Shown in pieces: positions 1-12,278 of a stretch of DNA of 64,000 bases; the stretch's first letter is position 1, and every line of letters begins with the position of its first letter. The stretch is taken from contig JABANN010000010.1 in NCBI GenBank assembly GCA_013115125.1, forward strand, positions 95,380 through 159,379, in the 5' to 3' direction. This DNA is from Perkinsus olseni. Lineage: Eukaryota > Perkinsozoa > Perkinsida. Both the position numbers and the translations under genes were made by a program. Below the pieces are notes generated by a model. The model was not told the DNA's origin and did not search any database. It saw nothing but the letters and a program-made list of their open reading frames with translations.

Positions 1-85
1 GCGCGGGCCTGAACACGCCAACGTGGAACCAAACAAACGCAACCGAGGCACGCAAATGTCGCAATGAAGCGATCCCGGGACTTAC

Positions 86-385
86 GGCGTCCTTTCTGGC
101 CTGGTTGTAGACAGTCAAGGTACGAGCGATGTTCTTGCGAACGGTCTAAAGTAAGGAGAGGTGAAATCGCACACGCGAACCCCACACCCAGAACGGGTGC
201 CGACCACAATTTCTCCATACACTTCACATGTGATGCCCTAGTACCTTGATCTCAGCGACCTTGCCAGCGGTGCTGGAAAGAGCCTTAGAGACCCTCAAAG
301 AAACGAGCTTCTGCTTGAGCTCGTCAAGGTCGGTAAGAAGCTCCTTCTCGGACTTGCTTCGGATTTGATAAGCCTTGACCTTCAT
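86..385 (-). CDS. RPL35: 60S ribosomal protein L35 (uL29), 3' end missing
   Basis: Component of the cytosolic large ribosomal subunit near the polypeptide exit tunnel. Exon 1 (385-245) encodes a start MKVKAYQIRSKSEKELL followed by the family's helical LxxLRVSK segment. It ends at AAG before a GT donor at 244. Exon 2 (145-86) reads TVRKNIARTLTVYNQARKDA, the most conserved part of L35, and joins in phase 0. A GTAAGT donor follows, so the C-terminal exon (about 40 residues, usually the basic GKKYLPLDLRPKKTRA-type tail) lies at or beyond the window edge. The start ATG at 385 sits just after a CTCTCCTAG-like acceptor, so an upstream noncoding exon or trans-splice site is possible. It is head to head with the SLC44 gene. 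Identification is firm; the 3' boundary is not visible. Confidence 0.93.
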
Positions 386-596
386 TGCTAGGAGAGAGGT
401 GGGTAGAACCAGGGACGCAAAAAGGTCTTTGCCGCTCGCGCCCAAAAGCTACAGTAAATCGATCACTTTGGCGAGCGCAACTTTGCTAGGCCGTGCAATC
501 CTCCTTCACGGGACCTCGTCTCGGGTCTTTGGGTTGGCATCTATAGTTGCAGTGTTCGGTTTCATGGCCGGATCTGACCGGGTTACAGAGTTCACC
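386..596. promoter_or_regulatory. Shared divergent intergenic region, L35 / SLC44
   Basis: 211 bases separate the start codons of the L35 gene (minus) and the choline-transporter-like gene (plus). Both 5' UTRs and any core promoter elements must lie here or come from trans-splicing. I see no clear TATA box. The regulatory role rests only on the head-to-head layout. Confidence 0.4.
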
Positions 597-3500
597 ATGA
601 GCGATTCCGATACAGGCAAACCCATGCAAAAAGGAGGCAAAGAGGTATGTACAAACGTGCTTGCTGGGGGTAGAGTGTGGGAGAATCGTGGCAGGACATC
701 TCTCACGGTCCTGTGAAGAACCGAAAATGCACTGACGTGCTGATGTATATTCTATTCTTGGCACACCTAGCACTGTAAGCTGCCGAATATCTTGGGTTTG
801 GGTGAGCTGGCGCGAAGCAGGTTCGTTGTTGTATTTGGTGTTGCTATAAAAGGGAACGGTAATCCCAACAGACTTATTGCTGGGCAGGATTGGCAAGGGA
901 ATTTCTGCGGTGAGAACCCCCATCTGTCAGAGATGAGGACCTGGATGCTGGGGTTCAGGAATTTCGGGCCAAGGAACTGACGGCAACACAACCGACCCCA
1001 GCATGAGCCACCTCGACTTGTCTGATTATAACTACATCTACTATGCCTTGAACACTACACCTGTTTTTGACTCGATCATCTCCGCTGTGAGCAAATTCCT
1101 TCCACTTACAGCATAGCGAACGCGGTCTTGTGGCTGGCTCAGGCGAGTGGAGACAGCGGCGGGGGCTATGGTGACGACCTAGTGGCTGATCTTACTAACA
1201 AGTTCAACGACCCTGCGACGCTGTTCTCGGGCTCCAATGGCAACAGTTTCATATCAGAGATCAAGAAATACTTCGTACCTGTGTGTGTAAAGCAATGTCC
1301 GGATGAGAATACACTACTCGATCGTGAGACGCATCTCGTATGTGATCGTATTGAACACCTAGCTGCCAGGTGATTACTTCTGGGAAGGCCCAATCGACGG
1401 CCCGACCGGCCCTTCTGACGTGGCTGATTTTTGGAGAACAAAAGTGATGAGCCTCTCCGATAGCGGTAGGTCGCGTGCTTTCTGAAGGTATACTCTGGTG
1501 GTAAAACGCGTTGCTACCGTTAGCTATAGTGGAGTCTGGGCTTGTTCGGTAATCCTTGTGATACACGCAATGAATAGTTTGGCGGCTCTGTTGGCACTAC
1601 TCCAGGCTCGGTCGAGTCTTACAACCGCGCCGGGAAGGGATCTGAACACGTGTGCTTCGACTTGTCCTTCATCTCATTCGCGTGCCCATTTCCCACATAC
1701 TCCAGCCCAGATGGTCTTGTCTACATAACGTCGCTGAGGCGATGCAGATCTAACGGAGTCGTACTATCATTTCAGCTAAGGAACCGTTTACGATGAAGGC
1801 CTTCTCATCTGACTTCTGCCCGTATGATTCCAAGTACTGCATACCTTTACCTGGAGTGGAAGTAGCGTCCGTGTTGAAGAGATACTGTGTAGGTCCGTGG
1901 AATCACTCAATTATATCATAAAATTCATATGGGATCACCTCGTATGATTTATGGGGCGTACATAAAATGGAAGCTGGATTGCATATGAATCAAATTCCGC
2001 GGCCGGGAATTGAACCCGGGTCTCCTGCGTGACAGGCAGGAATACTCACCACTATACTACCGCGGACATGCATTGTATTTCTCTCAGCAGGGTTCAACAC
2101 AGCATGCCGATGAGAGCGGGGAAATCCACCCCTCTCGGTCCAAAACATTTCCGCGGCCGGGAATTGAACCCGGGTCTCCTGCGTGACAGGCAGGAATACT
2201 CACCACTATACTACCGCGGAACTGGTGAAAATTGGTGTAGTCACATCTGTTGAAATTACAAAGCATTTCTACACAATAATCGCAAGCTTGGCTATCGTCT
2301 ACATTGACGAGTCTGTGGCCCTCGATAGGTACCTAGGATGCAAGCCATCGGTACCGTAGTGAATGGTGTCAAGAGTTTTGTGCCCGAGAAGTTTTCTGAA
2401 GCTCTCGGTAATATCGGTGGCAGCCATATCCCACATCGCTGTAGTCGCGGCCATACTCCCGATCGCAACTCCCCTCTGTCGCTTTCATCTTTGGCCCTTA
2501 CCTGCCTATTCTTACAGGCAGCGGCTTCGGTGACGTTGTTGGGGATATAGTCACGGTCTATCCTGCCATCATCATCACCGCGCTGTGCTCCCTCATTATT
2601 GGAGTGGTGAGTACTTACACTCTGTGCTTCACAGAGGCCCGGTCGTACCTGAGCCTGGTTTTCTCAGATATACCTAGTTCTCCTCCGCATGTTCGTTGGT
2701 GTCATCGTTTGGTTGTCGGTCATCTTGTTCTTCCTGATTCTTCTCGGAGGAGGCGTCGTTGGCCTTTTGTGAGTCTTCATGACCCAAGCGTTCTTTTTCA
2801 CATTTTAGAACCGGGAACGTCCATAGAATTAAACTGTTGAATCGCCTTCTCTGGTCCGTATTTTTTTTCGTAAGAGACCGCTCGATCTATCGCATCGAGT
2901 CCTGCGAGCTATTGAGTGAGAACATTCAATGGGCGTGCCCCCTTCGCCGTTGGACGATAGACTCAAGATACGGTAGCTCAGCCTACTCCTCTCGGGGAAG
3001 TATGGGATTCGCATCCCTGACTGCGATGTCACGTTCAGGCGGAACGTGGTGTGACTTCCGTAGATTGAATCTACCGTTGCTGTTCTGATCTGCGTATGGA
3101 GCAGGTACATCAACAAGTGTGTAGGGGATTCTATTCTTGATACGGCTCAAGACTTGTCCTCTGGCACAGAGGCGCTGCAGGCTGGTGAGTTCCCCCGACA
3201 TGAAAGGGCAGAACGCAATTGGTTGGTGCGGCCGATGCAATCAGGTTTAACGGGGAGCTCGGAATGTGCGAACGGCTATTCGATAGCGGACGAATTTCAG
3301 CGGGATGTGATCAAGTACGCGTCGTACGGCGCTCTTGGACTAGCAAGTAATGGTGGGGCGTTACTGATTCGATATGAAAAACTGCCGAGAAGTTAGAGGC
3401 CCAGAGTGATAGTCTCATCTTGCTAGGGCAACCCCTATGTGAGTTAAACTCACTGGGTTTCACATTTTGAGAAGTGAGGAATCTACGTATGACTTGGCGT

Positions 3501-5383
3501 CGTTGAGAAGTCTGTTGTACTGGCTTCCCGTGGTCAACGAATAGATCAAATAGTTCAGATGTGTCCTGGAACATGCCCGGTCTGAAGATTTTGCTGTCGT
3601 CTGCGTCGGAGAGCGACCTCGGGAGAGTCATGTAGTTGTTGACTGAATGATTAAAGCTCTAGGAGAACGCTTTGCTCGGGCGGGAATTACTACCATTCCG
3701 GATCATAGGCTCATTTGATATGCACTGCCTTGTAGGCGGGCAGCCTGTGTGCATCCCGTCGTCCTCTCAGTCCTCTACCTTCTTCTGCTCCTTTGTCTAT
3801 GCAAGAGGATCCGACTGGGTATCGCACTGAATAAGGTTGCTGCTCAGTTCGTCTATAACAACAAGTTGGTTCTGATCATTCCAGTGTGAGTGATCGGGAA
3901 TTCGCGGGTCTAGTAGATATTCGATAATGATCATACATTTCGGAATCGTCAGGCTTCAAACGCTCAAGTGTATGGGGTGGTGGGCTGTTTGGCTGGTTGC
4001 CGTATGCTTCACCATCAGCAACGTTCCTGAATCCAGGGTCAAGACAGGTGCGCACGGTGAATCATTTTATGATACGCCTACTCAACAATCTCGCAGGTAC
4101 CTATACGGATTACGCAGTAGCGGCCAGTTTCGAGGAGTGCGTTGAGCCGTCTCAAGTCTATGTCTAGTAATAGCTCGCAGTGGGTGAATTATGCATTACG
4201 TTACTGTTTCCGCAGCGGTCGATATACCGACGGCAACGGGCTCATACAGAATGTGTACGCGTGCAAGGAGCCCAGATACAATCTTGGTATGAGTGACCAG
4301 TGAGGTCCGGGAACTCGGTCAACATTGTATTTCAGATATTCTGTTCGCTTACGAGTTCTTCTCCCTTCTCTGGGTTAACGCATTTGTTATAGCTTTCGGT
4401 CAGATGATTATCGCTGGCGCTGTTGGGGTTTGGTAGGCAGCTACGCCTTTGATGTCAGCGCTTGGTGAAAAAGCTATATTAGGTACTTCACGCCTAACAG
4501 TGAGAAGGGCTCACTCGGGACGAAGCCTCTTCGGACGGGTATCAAGAACGCCGTCGTCTATCACCAGGGTACTCTAGCCTTCGGCAGCTTCGTTCTGGCA
4601 ATCGTTCAGTTCATAAAATGGTGGCTGAGGTAAGTGGGTCCCAGCTTACGACTTGTTCCTTCGCGACTGGAACTCCGCGTTATCTCAGGTACTTGGCGAA
4701 ACAAGCTAAATTGCAACACAATAAAGTGATGGCAGTCGTGTTCAGTGTTCTCAGCTACTGTGTGGCTTGCTTTGAAAAATGCATCAAGTTCCTCAACAAG
4801 AACGCCTACATTCAGACAGCCCTACTAGGTAACAGCTGTTCTGTCCACCTTCTCAACAGAGAGTCTGCCTCTGCGGAATCCACGACATCGTGTAGGCACT
4901 AAGTTCTGCACCAGTGCCAAGAACGCATTCTTTTTGATTCTTCGCAACGCTGCGCGCATAGGCGTGCTCGGCGCGATAGGAAACGCCGTCAGGCTTTTCG
5001 GATATCTCTTCATAATGGGTAGGATGCTTGAGCCTGGTATCATGTCATGGAATTGCCCGCCTCTTCTATGTAGGGGCTACTGCTGCTTCTGGGTATTTCA
5101 TCACATTAGAAATGTACGATGGTGAAATCAACAGCCCCGTCGTGCCCATCGTCATTTATGTGGTCGTTGGGTGAGTCCGGGGAACTGCTCAGTCTCGCTG
5201 TTTTTCTCATCTCGGATGATCAGGTATGTTGTCGGAAAATTGATAACAAATGTCTTCGGTTTGGCGGTCGACTCGATGTTGCAGTGTTTCGTAGCTGACG
5301 AGGAGCTCAACAAGTCTTGCGGAGGAGCCCAAAGCACCCCGCCATTGCTTAAGAATTTCCTCGATAAGAATAGTAAGAAGTGA
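597..5383 (+). CDS. Choline transporter-like protein (SLC44/CTL family), many exons
   Basis: Multi-pass membrane protein of the CTL/SLC44 family, known for choline and related transport at plasma or organelle membranes. Exon 1 (597-644) gives MSDSDTGKPMQKGGKE. Exon 2 carries GPVKNRKCTDVL, the family's pre-TM1 signature, and exon 3 the diagnostic PNRLIAGQDWQGNFCG. A cysteine-rich extracellular loop follows (1.0-1.9 kb), then membrane segments such as PAIIITALCSLIIGV and VGVIVWLSVILFFLILL. The C-terminal family block includes IKFLNKNAYIQTALLG, SAKNAFFLILRNAARIG and VFGLAVDSMLQCF, before stop TGA at 5381-5383. I count about 18 short GT-AG introns; the largest, 1889-2328, holds two antisense tRNA-Asp genes. 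One junction near 1087-1111 fits best with a GA donor. Family assignment is firm; exact substrate is not known from sequence. Confidence 0.9.
1996..2066 (-). tRNA. tRNA-Asp (GTC), copy 1
   Basis: On the minus strand the 71 bases fold as a cloverleaf. The acceptor stem is TCCGCGG/CCGCGGA, the D arm contains the A-box-like TAGTATAGTGGTGAGTA, the anticodon loop is CTGTCAC (anticodon GTC), and the T arm is CCGGGTTCAATTCCCGG. It is identical to the copy at 2150-2220 and antisense to the SLC44 gene, inside that gene's intron 1889-2328. Only a three-T run follows, a weak pol III terminator. Confidence 0.95.
2150..2220 (-). tRNA. tRNA-Asp (GTC), copy 2
   Basis: Same 71-base sequence and fold as the copy 83 bases away. 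The T arm ends in the standard B box GGTTCAATTCC. A TTTT run lies a few bases past the 3' end on the minus strand, a usable pol III terminator. The identical copies point to a recent duplication or gene conversion. It lies within an SLC44 intron, opposite to the host gene. Confidence 0.95.
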
Positions 5384-5639
5384 GCGATTGCGGAAGGCAT
5401 CGAAAATATGAAGCTCTGTTGCTGGAGCTTGTTTTACATCATGACTTTCTGAGGCAGTTGCTGCGAGCTCTGCCGTGTTGTGTGAGATGTGCTCAAAACA
5501 AAAAGTTGTGTTGTGTTAGTTCCACTCAGAAGTGTGCACGAAGACATGCTTAGTGGTAGTTCTGGCGACGTCAAACTCGCCTCGATCTGAAACTCGAGAA
5601 CGAGCTACTGTTAATTGCCTCTCTCAGCGAAGGACTGCC

Positions 5640-7255
5640 ATGCCGTTTTCCACACTAGTATCGTTATACATATCTGTGGCCGAGGAGAGACTCGAGAGCG
5701 GGCAAGTCACAGAGGCGGCGGGGATGCTGTTAAAAGCTACACAGGCTATCGGTGAAATTGTCGGGACCGAGCCGCAGGAAAAGGAGAGAATAATGAAGGT
5801 GTGCTCGCGTGCCACTTGTTAGTTATGACAGAGCTTTTCGACATTCAGTTGGGCCGCAACGTCGTTGCCGCTCTGAACGAGGAGGTCACGGAGCAGAGAC
5901 TCTCTCTCGCAGTCGACTGCCTCGAGGGCTTCGCAGCGGCGATGCCTACGGACGCCGCGAATGACTTGGGAACCCTTTTCGCTCTGACTATGAATAATAT
6001 GGCTCAGTTAAGAAAGGAAGAAGGGGAGCTGGCCAAGGCCAAGGGCTATCTCCAAGCAGTCGTTGAGACCATCAACTTCGACAAAAATGAAGAGATGGCA
6101 AGACTGCATGTTGCTACGTATATGAATTTGAGCGAGCTATGCAGTTCGACTGGCGACATTCGTGAGGCCGTTCTAAACGCTAGACGGGCTGTAGAAGTCT
6201 CCGAGAATTTCATCGGGAACGGCGACAGCCTCGCTATCATCCACGCTATCGCCTGCAACAACTATGCAGTTCAGCTCGCGGCCGAGGGAGTCAACCTGGA
6301 AGATGCTGAGAGCTTCTGCCGTAAAGCTCTTTGCGTGGTAGAGGGTTCGTTAGGAGAACAGAACGATGAGCTGCGCCGAGTCTTCACGGAAAGTCTTGAG
6401 CGGATCGAAGCGAGTCAGTCGGAAAGGATGAGAGCCAGGGGTTTAGAGAGCGACGTATCTGATGACGCCAGCCCGGTAGCCAACACGATAGTCGAGGATG
6501 AAGCGGCGAGCGCGCATATGCTAGAGAATAGCCCTCAAGGACCATCCGAGCTCCATCGTCAGAGCAAAGTCGCAAATGAGATCCATTTTGACTTGGGTCG
6601 TTCCGAACCCTCAGAGCTGGAGTCATCGCCCGTCTCTGCCAGGGAAGTCGCCCTGGGTGAGCCAGCAATAGACGAGCCCGGCTTCACCTTGGAGGACAGC
6701 AAAGTTCACAGGAGCGAGATCAGTGTCATGGTTGCTCTGAGATCTGAAAGCGGCCCGGAGAGCCAGGCTACTGTTAGCAAGGAAGATCTAAACGAGGGGC
6801 GGGCTAATGGAGAGAGTGAGGTATCTCCTGAAGTCTCTCAATTCGACTCCGAACCTTCTGTGGAACAGTCAGCAGAACCGGTAGAAACTGTGCAGAATGT
6901 GCCAGTGGCGGTACCGTCAGTGGGTAGCATTAGCGAGCCCAACGCGACCCCCACTGAACACATTCTGCGACGAGAGCTTTCGACGTCAGACACTCCGCTA
7001 CTCCTGCTGCCACAGCTCCGTAGCCACGACGACCGTAGGTCTAAATGGACGGAGCCGGATTCTGGCATCAAATTTTTCGCTGAGAAGATGGCGAACCCTG
7101 AACTGGATGGCTTGCGAGATCTGGGCTCGCCGAAGTGGACAGTACGGTACGATTTGGTCGACGAGTCCTACGTTGTTGCTGATAACGAGGGGACTGAGTG
7201 GGTGGTGAAGAGTGGCGAACAGAAGGAAGCGCGCCCATGGAAGTTGTTAGATTAA
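5640..7255 (+). CDS. TPR-domain protein with acidic disordered middle, function unknown
   Basis: About 520 residues. The first exon starts MPFSTLVSLYISVAEERLES and joins through an intron, most simply 5752-5822 (GTGAAA...TTAG, phase 1), to a long second exon running to TAA at 7253-7255. The first 230 residues are helical pairs of TPR type, for example LTMNNMAQLRKEEGELAKA, YMNLSELCSSTGDIREAV and CNNYAVQLAAEGVNLEDA, resembling kinesin-light-chain-style repeats. A Ser/Glu-rich region of about 170 residues with little structure follows, then a more ordered C-terminus (DSGIKFFAEKMANPEL ... WKLLD). I do not recognise an orthologue. The role is likely protein-protein scaffolding, inferred only from TPRs. 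The gene is 256 bases downstream of SLC44. Confidence 0.75.
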
Positions 7256-7942
7256 CGCTACACGTTGTGGACCGAGCGCGAGTCGAGTTCTGAGTGATGG
7301 CTCATCACGTTGGCGGTAAATTAGGTCAAGATCGGAATCTGTAATCATTGTAGGGAATCCGTCCCCCCGTCACAGCAATATGCGGGGTCCTGTCGAGATG
7401 CCCTGAAGCATCCGGGGCTCGAACATGAAATATCAAGGCATGCAAGATGAGCCAGACGAGATTCGACTGAGAATTGCCGGTCAATCGCTCAGTCCATCGT
7501 ACTTATTGTAACGGTGCCGCGGGGCAGGACTCTCGGGTCTCGGTACAGCTTGAGAACTGTGTTGTGGTTCTTAAGCTACTGCACGGTGCTTCCGTATGAA
7601 CAGATCACAGACGCCCATCGTCAGGTAGGGTAACGTTCCAAACATTTGTTCCTCATCATCGATCCAAGAAGACTTCCGCTGATCGCGGGACTCGGGTATT
7701 CACAGCACTCACTATCAGGCGGGAGTGATGCAGCTAACTAATCAACACGACGCATCTTTTGCGAAGGAGAAATGAGCTAGTGAAACGAATTTTGTTCATG
7801 CGCATTCACAACTCATCCGCGGTTGTTTCCTCTTCCGTCCAGAGGCGGCCTTCGAATCTGCAGCAAAGAGCCAATTGGAGTAATGCCCGCGACTTGCGAT
7901 TCCAAGTTCATCACAACGACACCAGAACGAATATCTGGCACG
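7256..7942. other. Convergent intergenic region, no gene seen
   Basis: This 687-base stretch lies between the 3' ends of the TPR gene and the dynein gene. I found no ORF with coding character, no tRNA-like B box and no notable repeat. It presumably holds the two 3' UTRs. Confidence 0.6.
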
Positions 7943-10900
7943 TCACCTAGTCCACTCTTCGGATCTCGGCTGATACACACTGCGATCCGCTTCATAGAGG
8001 GTAACTCGCCCCTCTGCGTCCCCGGCTAGAAGGAGGCGTCCATCAGCACTCCAGGCAATCCGTTGAGGGGCGGACCCCGGGGTTCGAATACTGAGTATCT
8101 TCGGGAGCAAAGCACTGTTCAGCTAAGAAGTGCGACACTTCTTTACTGGGGATTCAGTATTGCAGTTGAAGTTGCAGATGTGGAGCCCCTCGACAGTGGA
8201 GGCTGCCAGAACCGCTGGGTGATGGGGGTGCCACTGGACATCGGTCACTGTGTCCCTGAGATGGCGGAGGAGGATGTTGATGGCGCACGACATGCCAGCC
8301 GGTAGCGGGGCCTCACTTGACTGCGTCCACTGTTGCCGACGCCGGAGTGGGGGCCGTCTCGGAGATCCCAAGTATGCTAGAGAGGTCCGCCGTTCCGCTA
8401 GTCCTCTCTCGATCTCCTATCTTGTTGTTCTCGTCCACTCCAGCCATATTCCATAATTTAGCTGTCCAGTCTACCGATCCCGAGGCTAGTAGATCATCGA
8501 AGCCTCGTCTCACTAACAGAACAACGAGTAGCAGAAGCCACGTGTACAACTGTGCGAAGGTTTCGTTCTGAACACACCAAGTGGCTCAGTACATGACCTT
8601 TAGATCAATTCTCGCCCAAGTTAATATGCTGGTTCAAGCGATTCACCGCGATTCTCGTCGGTAGGGGAGGCAAATGATGAATCCTACCGGTCGGCTTCTG
8701 AGTAGCACGAATGTCTCGGAGAGGGTGACAGTCCAATGCAGTGACCATTCCGTCATGAGCCAGTAGACTAGCCTTCGTTACTTGCCATGGGGTGCTATTC
8801 CCTGTAGTACTGTCCAATCGTGCCTGACTTCCCACGCACTAAGTCAGCATGTGAATCGTGGATTCCTACCCTCACAACGTGACCATCGTGAGTTCCCAAG
8901 GTAATGAGGTTAGCATCAGTATCAGAAAATGCAACAGCAGATATCGAATAGTCTTTCTGGTCGCTGTCACGTAGCAGCACCGAATGGTGGGGCTCGCTCT
9001 AGGAAAAGGGCGTATCGGAACAGGATGGCAGCGGCTTCCTACCAGCTGAGCCGTGCTCCACAAACATACCTTCCCCTCACTCGATACTGTCGTCACATGA
9101 TGAGCATTCCGAGTTCCGACAATTTCCATCCCACATATGGCTTGAGTGTGCATGGGCGAGACAAGAGACGGGGAGCCACTGTAGGGCTCGTGGCTGCCAC
9201 CAAGACCGCCAACGGTTGGTGACCACTGAACTGGTGAAAACTGAAACAAAGATATCTCCGAAGCACATTCTCAGTCATGCCCTTCGCGTCTCGAGAAACA
9301 GCACTCATAGCTCGAAGAGAGATCAGGCCATACATTCCGTATGACCCCAACATGGTTCCTTCGTATCACAAGATGCGCGCTTCGACGATGTTATAACGCA
9401 CCAAGTTTGCTACGGCCTTATCGCATGCCCTGCTTCAGCCAACAACGGCGTTGAGCATGACGCCTTTCTGAGATAAGCATTTCTGGCGATCTATATTCAT
9501 AAGTTGCAGCTCTACCCGGACGAAGTCACTGGCCTGGGATCACTCCTCACGTCACACGCTACGCACTCAATCCAATTTCCCTGCCTAACCTTGGCTCTGG
9601 TATCCCAAATCAATACGCTTCCACTGACGGAGCCTCCCAGGTATATAGTGGGATTGAATTTATCGCTCATGGCGGTGACAACAGCAGTGTGACTCCGGAG
9701 CAAGAATTCTGGCCGCTTCGGCATCGCCAAGGACCAGACAAATACAGTAGGGCTCTGAAAAGTCCAATATACAGTAGCATGTGGTCGTGATAACAATAAG
9801 CAATACACCCAGTCATTTTTCAGTTCTCCCTGAGGCCGACCCGTTCGAGGGACCCATACAACCGGGCACGAACGAGAAGATTTGAGCCGCTAGAATCGAG
9901 CGTACAAGTCGCAATCTTGAACTGCAGACCACGAGGAATGCTGGAAATGAGCCGAGAACTAGCAAGAGTGTATCACACTGTGTGATGCCTCACAAGCAGC
10001 AAGAATTACAACAACCGAGGGAGTAAGCGAATGGCTACTGTGGTTTTCTCACTGCGAGAAAATCCCAGTAGTAACTAACCTAAGCAACAAGGGAAGTTTG
10101 ATGCCAAATTCGCATGCAAAGGGCAAACCTTTCGACACACCTCTCCGTTGAGTTTGTTCCGCTGCCATGAACCAGCACCGCCAGCGGCTATGAAAAGCTC
10201 GGGGACACCACTGTGCCACCGCACATCTGTTATCTCGCCCAGGCGTCCTTCCTCTCCAAATCGAGCAAACCTGAGCCCAGTAATGCACACCACTTCGCAG
10301 AAAATTATAATACGGCAGCTCGAGATGATGGAGAAAGCGAGGTTGCCTCGAAATTACTGGGCGAAGCACGTCCGACGCAACACCGGCGACGAGTACTCAT
10401 TGACATTGTCAAGCGTTCCAACTACGCCACTACGCCCTGCTTACACTCGGTCCGTAGCTCGGAGAGGGACTGACTCTCCACCAGCAGCTGCCGACTTTCC
10501 TACATGCTCCTCTGTAGCGTAGTCTATAAATGGATCAATACCCATGGAGCCCTGAGAACAGTGCATCAAACCTACGACGCTGCATGTGGGAAAGGTTGTA
10601 TCAGAGGTCCCGAAAGGCTCCTTTCTACGGAATTATATTATTGCCGCGATATCCTACTGGAAGGTCAGAAATGCCGATGGCCTTCTCAACGATCTTGCTC
10701 GCACGCTGAAGAAATTCCTCGAAGTCTCGCTGCTTGCAGATATTCTCCTTCTCCTCCTCGGTGAGAATCACAAGATCGGCTCGCGCAGGGGCGCTGGGGA
10801 TTTCGTGGTTGTCCTGGTTAGCAGCCTGAGTGGCAACAGAAACCGGGATCGCCGATCTCAGATCGGTACGAGCAATCTCCCGAGTTTCAACTCGCAAACT

Positions 10901-12067
10901 CACTCGCACGGCTGCTCTCATCTTGTCGAGAGCAGTCGACCCCCGACGCGGGAAAATCGGGTTCCGGACAGACGACCGTCGCCTTTGTGGCCTAGAGCTC
11001 ATCAGCTGTGGCTCCTGGTCTGTGGCAACGTCTACCTCTGCCGACACCGCCCCTGTGAAATAGCAACGACTAGTTACTCCAAGTCGAAGGCGTTCCTTGA
11101 CCACTTGCGATTCACAAATCCTCGAACTCCAGTTTCGCACGGAGAGCGCTAACTGACTTCATGCACTGAGCCTTGCGTTGCAAATCGCTGGGGCCGACCC
11201 TACCGACCTCGAGTTACTTCAAAACGAGGAGAGGCCCATTGTTAGAGACTCAATGAGATCGATCAAAAAAAACATCTTTTCATTGCCGGCAGAAGATTCC
11301 ACCATCCCACCACCTCGCTCATCCGTCCTGTATGAATTTTCGCACTGCGTAGACTTCTCATAGCTGTCAATTATGTCAGCAGGGCCCTTTTGAGCAGATA
11401 AACCATCTCCCAGAGACGTCATGCCACTGGTCCTCTCAGAGTCGATCCGGACCACCGACTGCGAAGTTACTAACGAGAGTAGCCGATCGACGCTGAGGAT
11501 AAATCCCAAGTAACTCTACCGGTCTCTAATTTTGGTTTCCGAAATATAAGGGCTTTTACTCTGCTCGCCCCTTCCGGGGTTGTTTTGCTATCTGACGACA
11601 CAGCATATCCGCCAGGAAAGCGATGAAATATTGTCAAGAGAGCGCCGATCGGCATAGCCGACACTCTGTATCCCCTAACGGAAGCAGACTGAAGTCCAAA
11701 AGCGTCTAAACAGGTTCCTCAATCTCTCACTCCCCTTTGCCGCAGAGATATCGATGCTCTCGAGACTCGCGAGCTGTTCATCAATGGTCAACGTCTCTTT
11801 CAAGATCTGAGCTCGAAAATGGAGCGTTATACGCGAATACGAAATACATCCTGGATCCGTCGATCGATGCAACTCGAGGAAGCGTTACGGCTTTCTGCAA
11901 GGGCCGATGACCTAAGGTGGGATGTTTTGGATCTTTCACGGTTGACCTGAAAGAACGCACCTCACTCTGCTTGCTCGAAGTTTCCTCAGCTCTTCAACCC
12001 TCTTCCTTTGAGCCTCGACCGCCCTTCGATCTATACCACCGGCGTTAACTCCAGAGAATGCTTCCAT
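7943..12067 (-). CDS. DYNC1I: Cytoplasmic dynein 1 intermediate chain (WD40)
   Basis: Scaffold subunit of cytoplasmic dynein that links the heavy chain to light chains and dynactin. The N-terminal exon (ATG at 12065-12067) encodes a charged helix, DRRAVEAQRKRVEELRKLRAS, as in the dynactin-binding coiled coil of the family. A second conserved block, LTEEEKENICKQRDFEEFL, precedes the propeller (10.6-11.1 kb). WD repeats are recognisable in order: VFVWSLAMPKRPEFLLRS, GGSVSGSVLIWDTRAK, GTRNAHHVTTVSSEGK, LASGSVDWTAKLWN, WHPHHPAVLAASTVEG and finally LLLAGDAEGRVTLYEAD. The stop is TGA at 7943-7945. These match the paired dynein IC blade motifs better than axonemal chains. There are many short introns and I did not map each one. 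It reads away from the downstream HIT gene start on the same strand, with 211 bases between. Confidence 0.88.
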
Positions 12068-12278
12068 TCGGGAATTAATAACAGCCCACTTAACAGAGCC
12101 AAAGAGTACGCATTTTCGTCCAGCCAACTAACAACTGATTACAACGCAAAAGCTCAGGCAGTAGAAACAGCGAACTGATAAGGATTCACTCTGCCAGAGG
12201 TACTCACAGGGCCGCTTGCATCTTGCCTAGAACCTGAGTCGCGATCAACTCCGTCGCCCTGGAGTACCACCGATATCA

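Noticed and set aside
5801-5822. 22-base intron in the TPR gene
   Set aside because: The phases do not match with that donor. A 71-base intron (5752-5822) joins the frames correctly.
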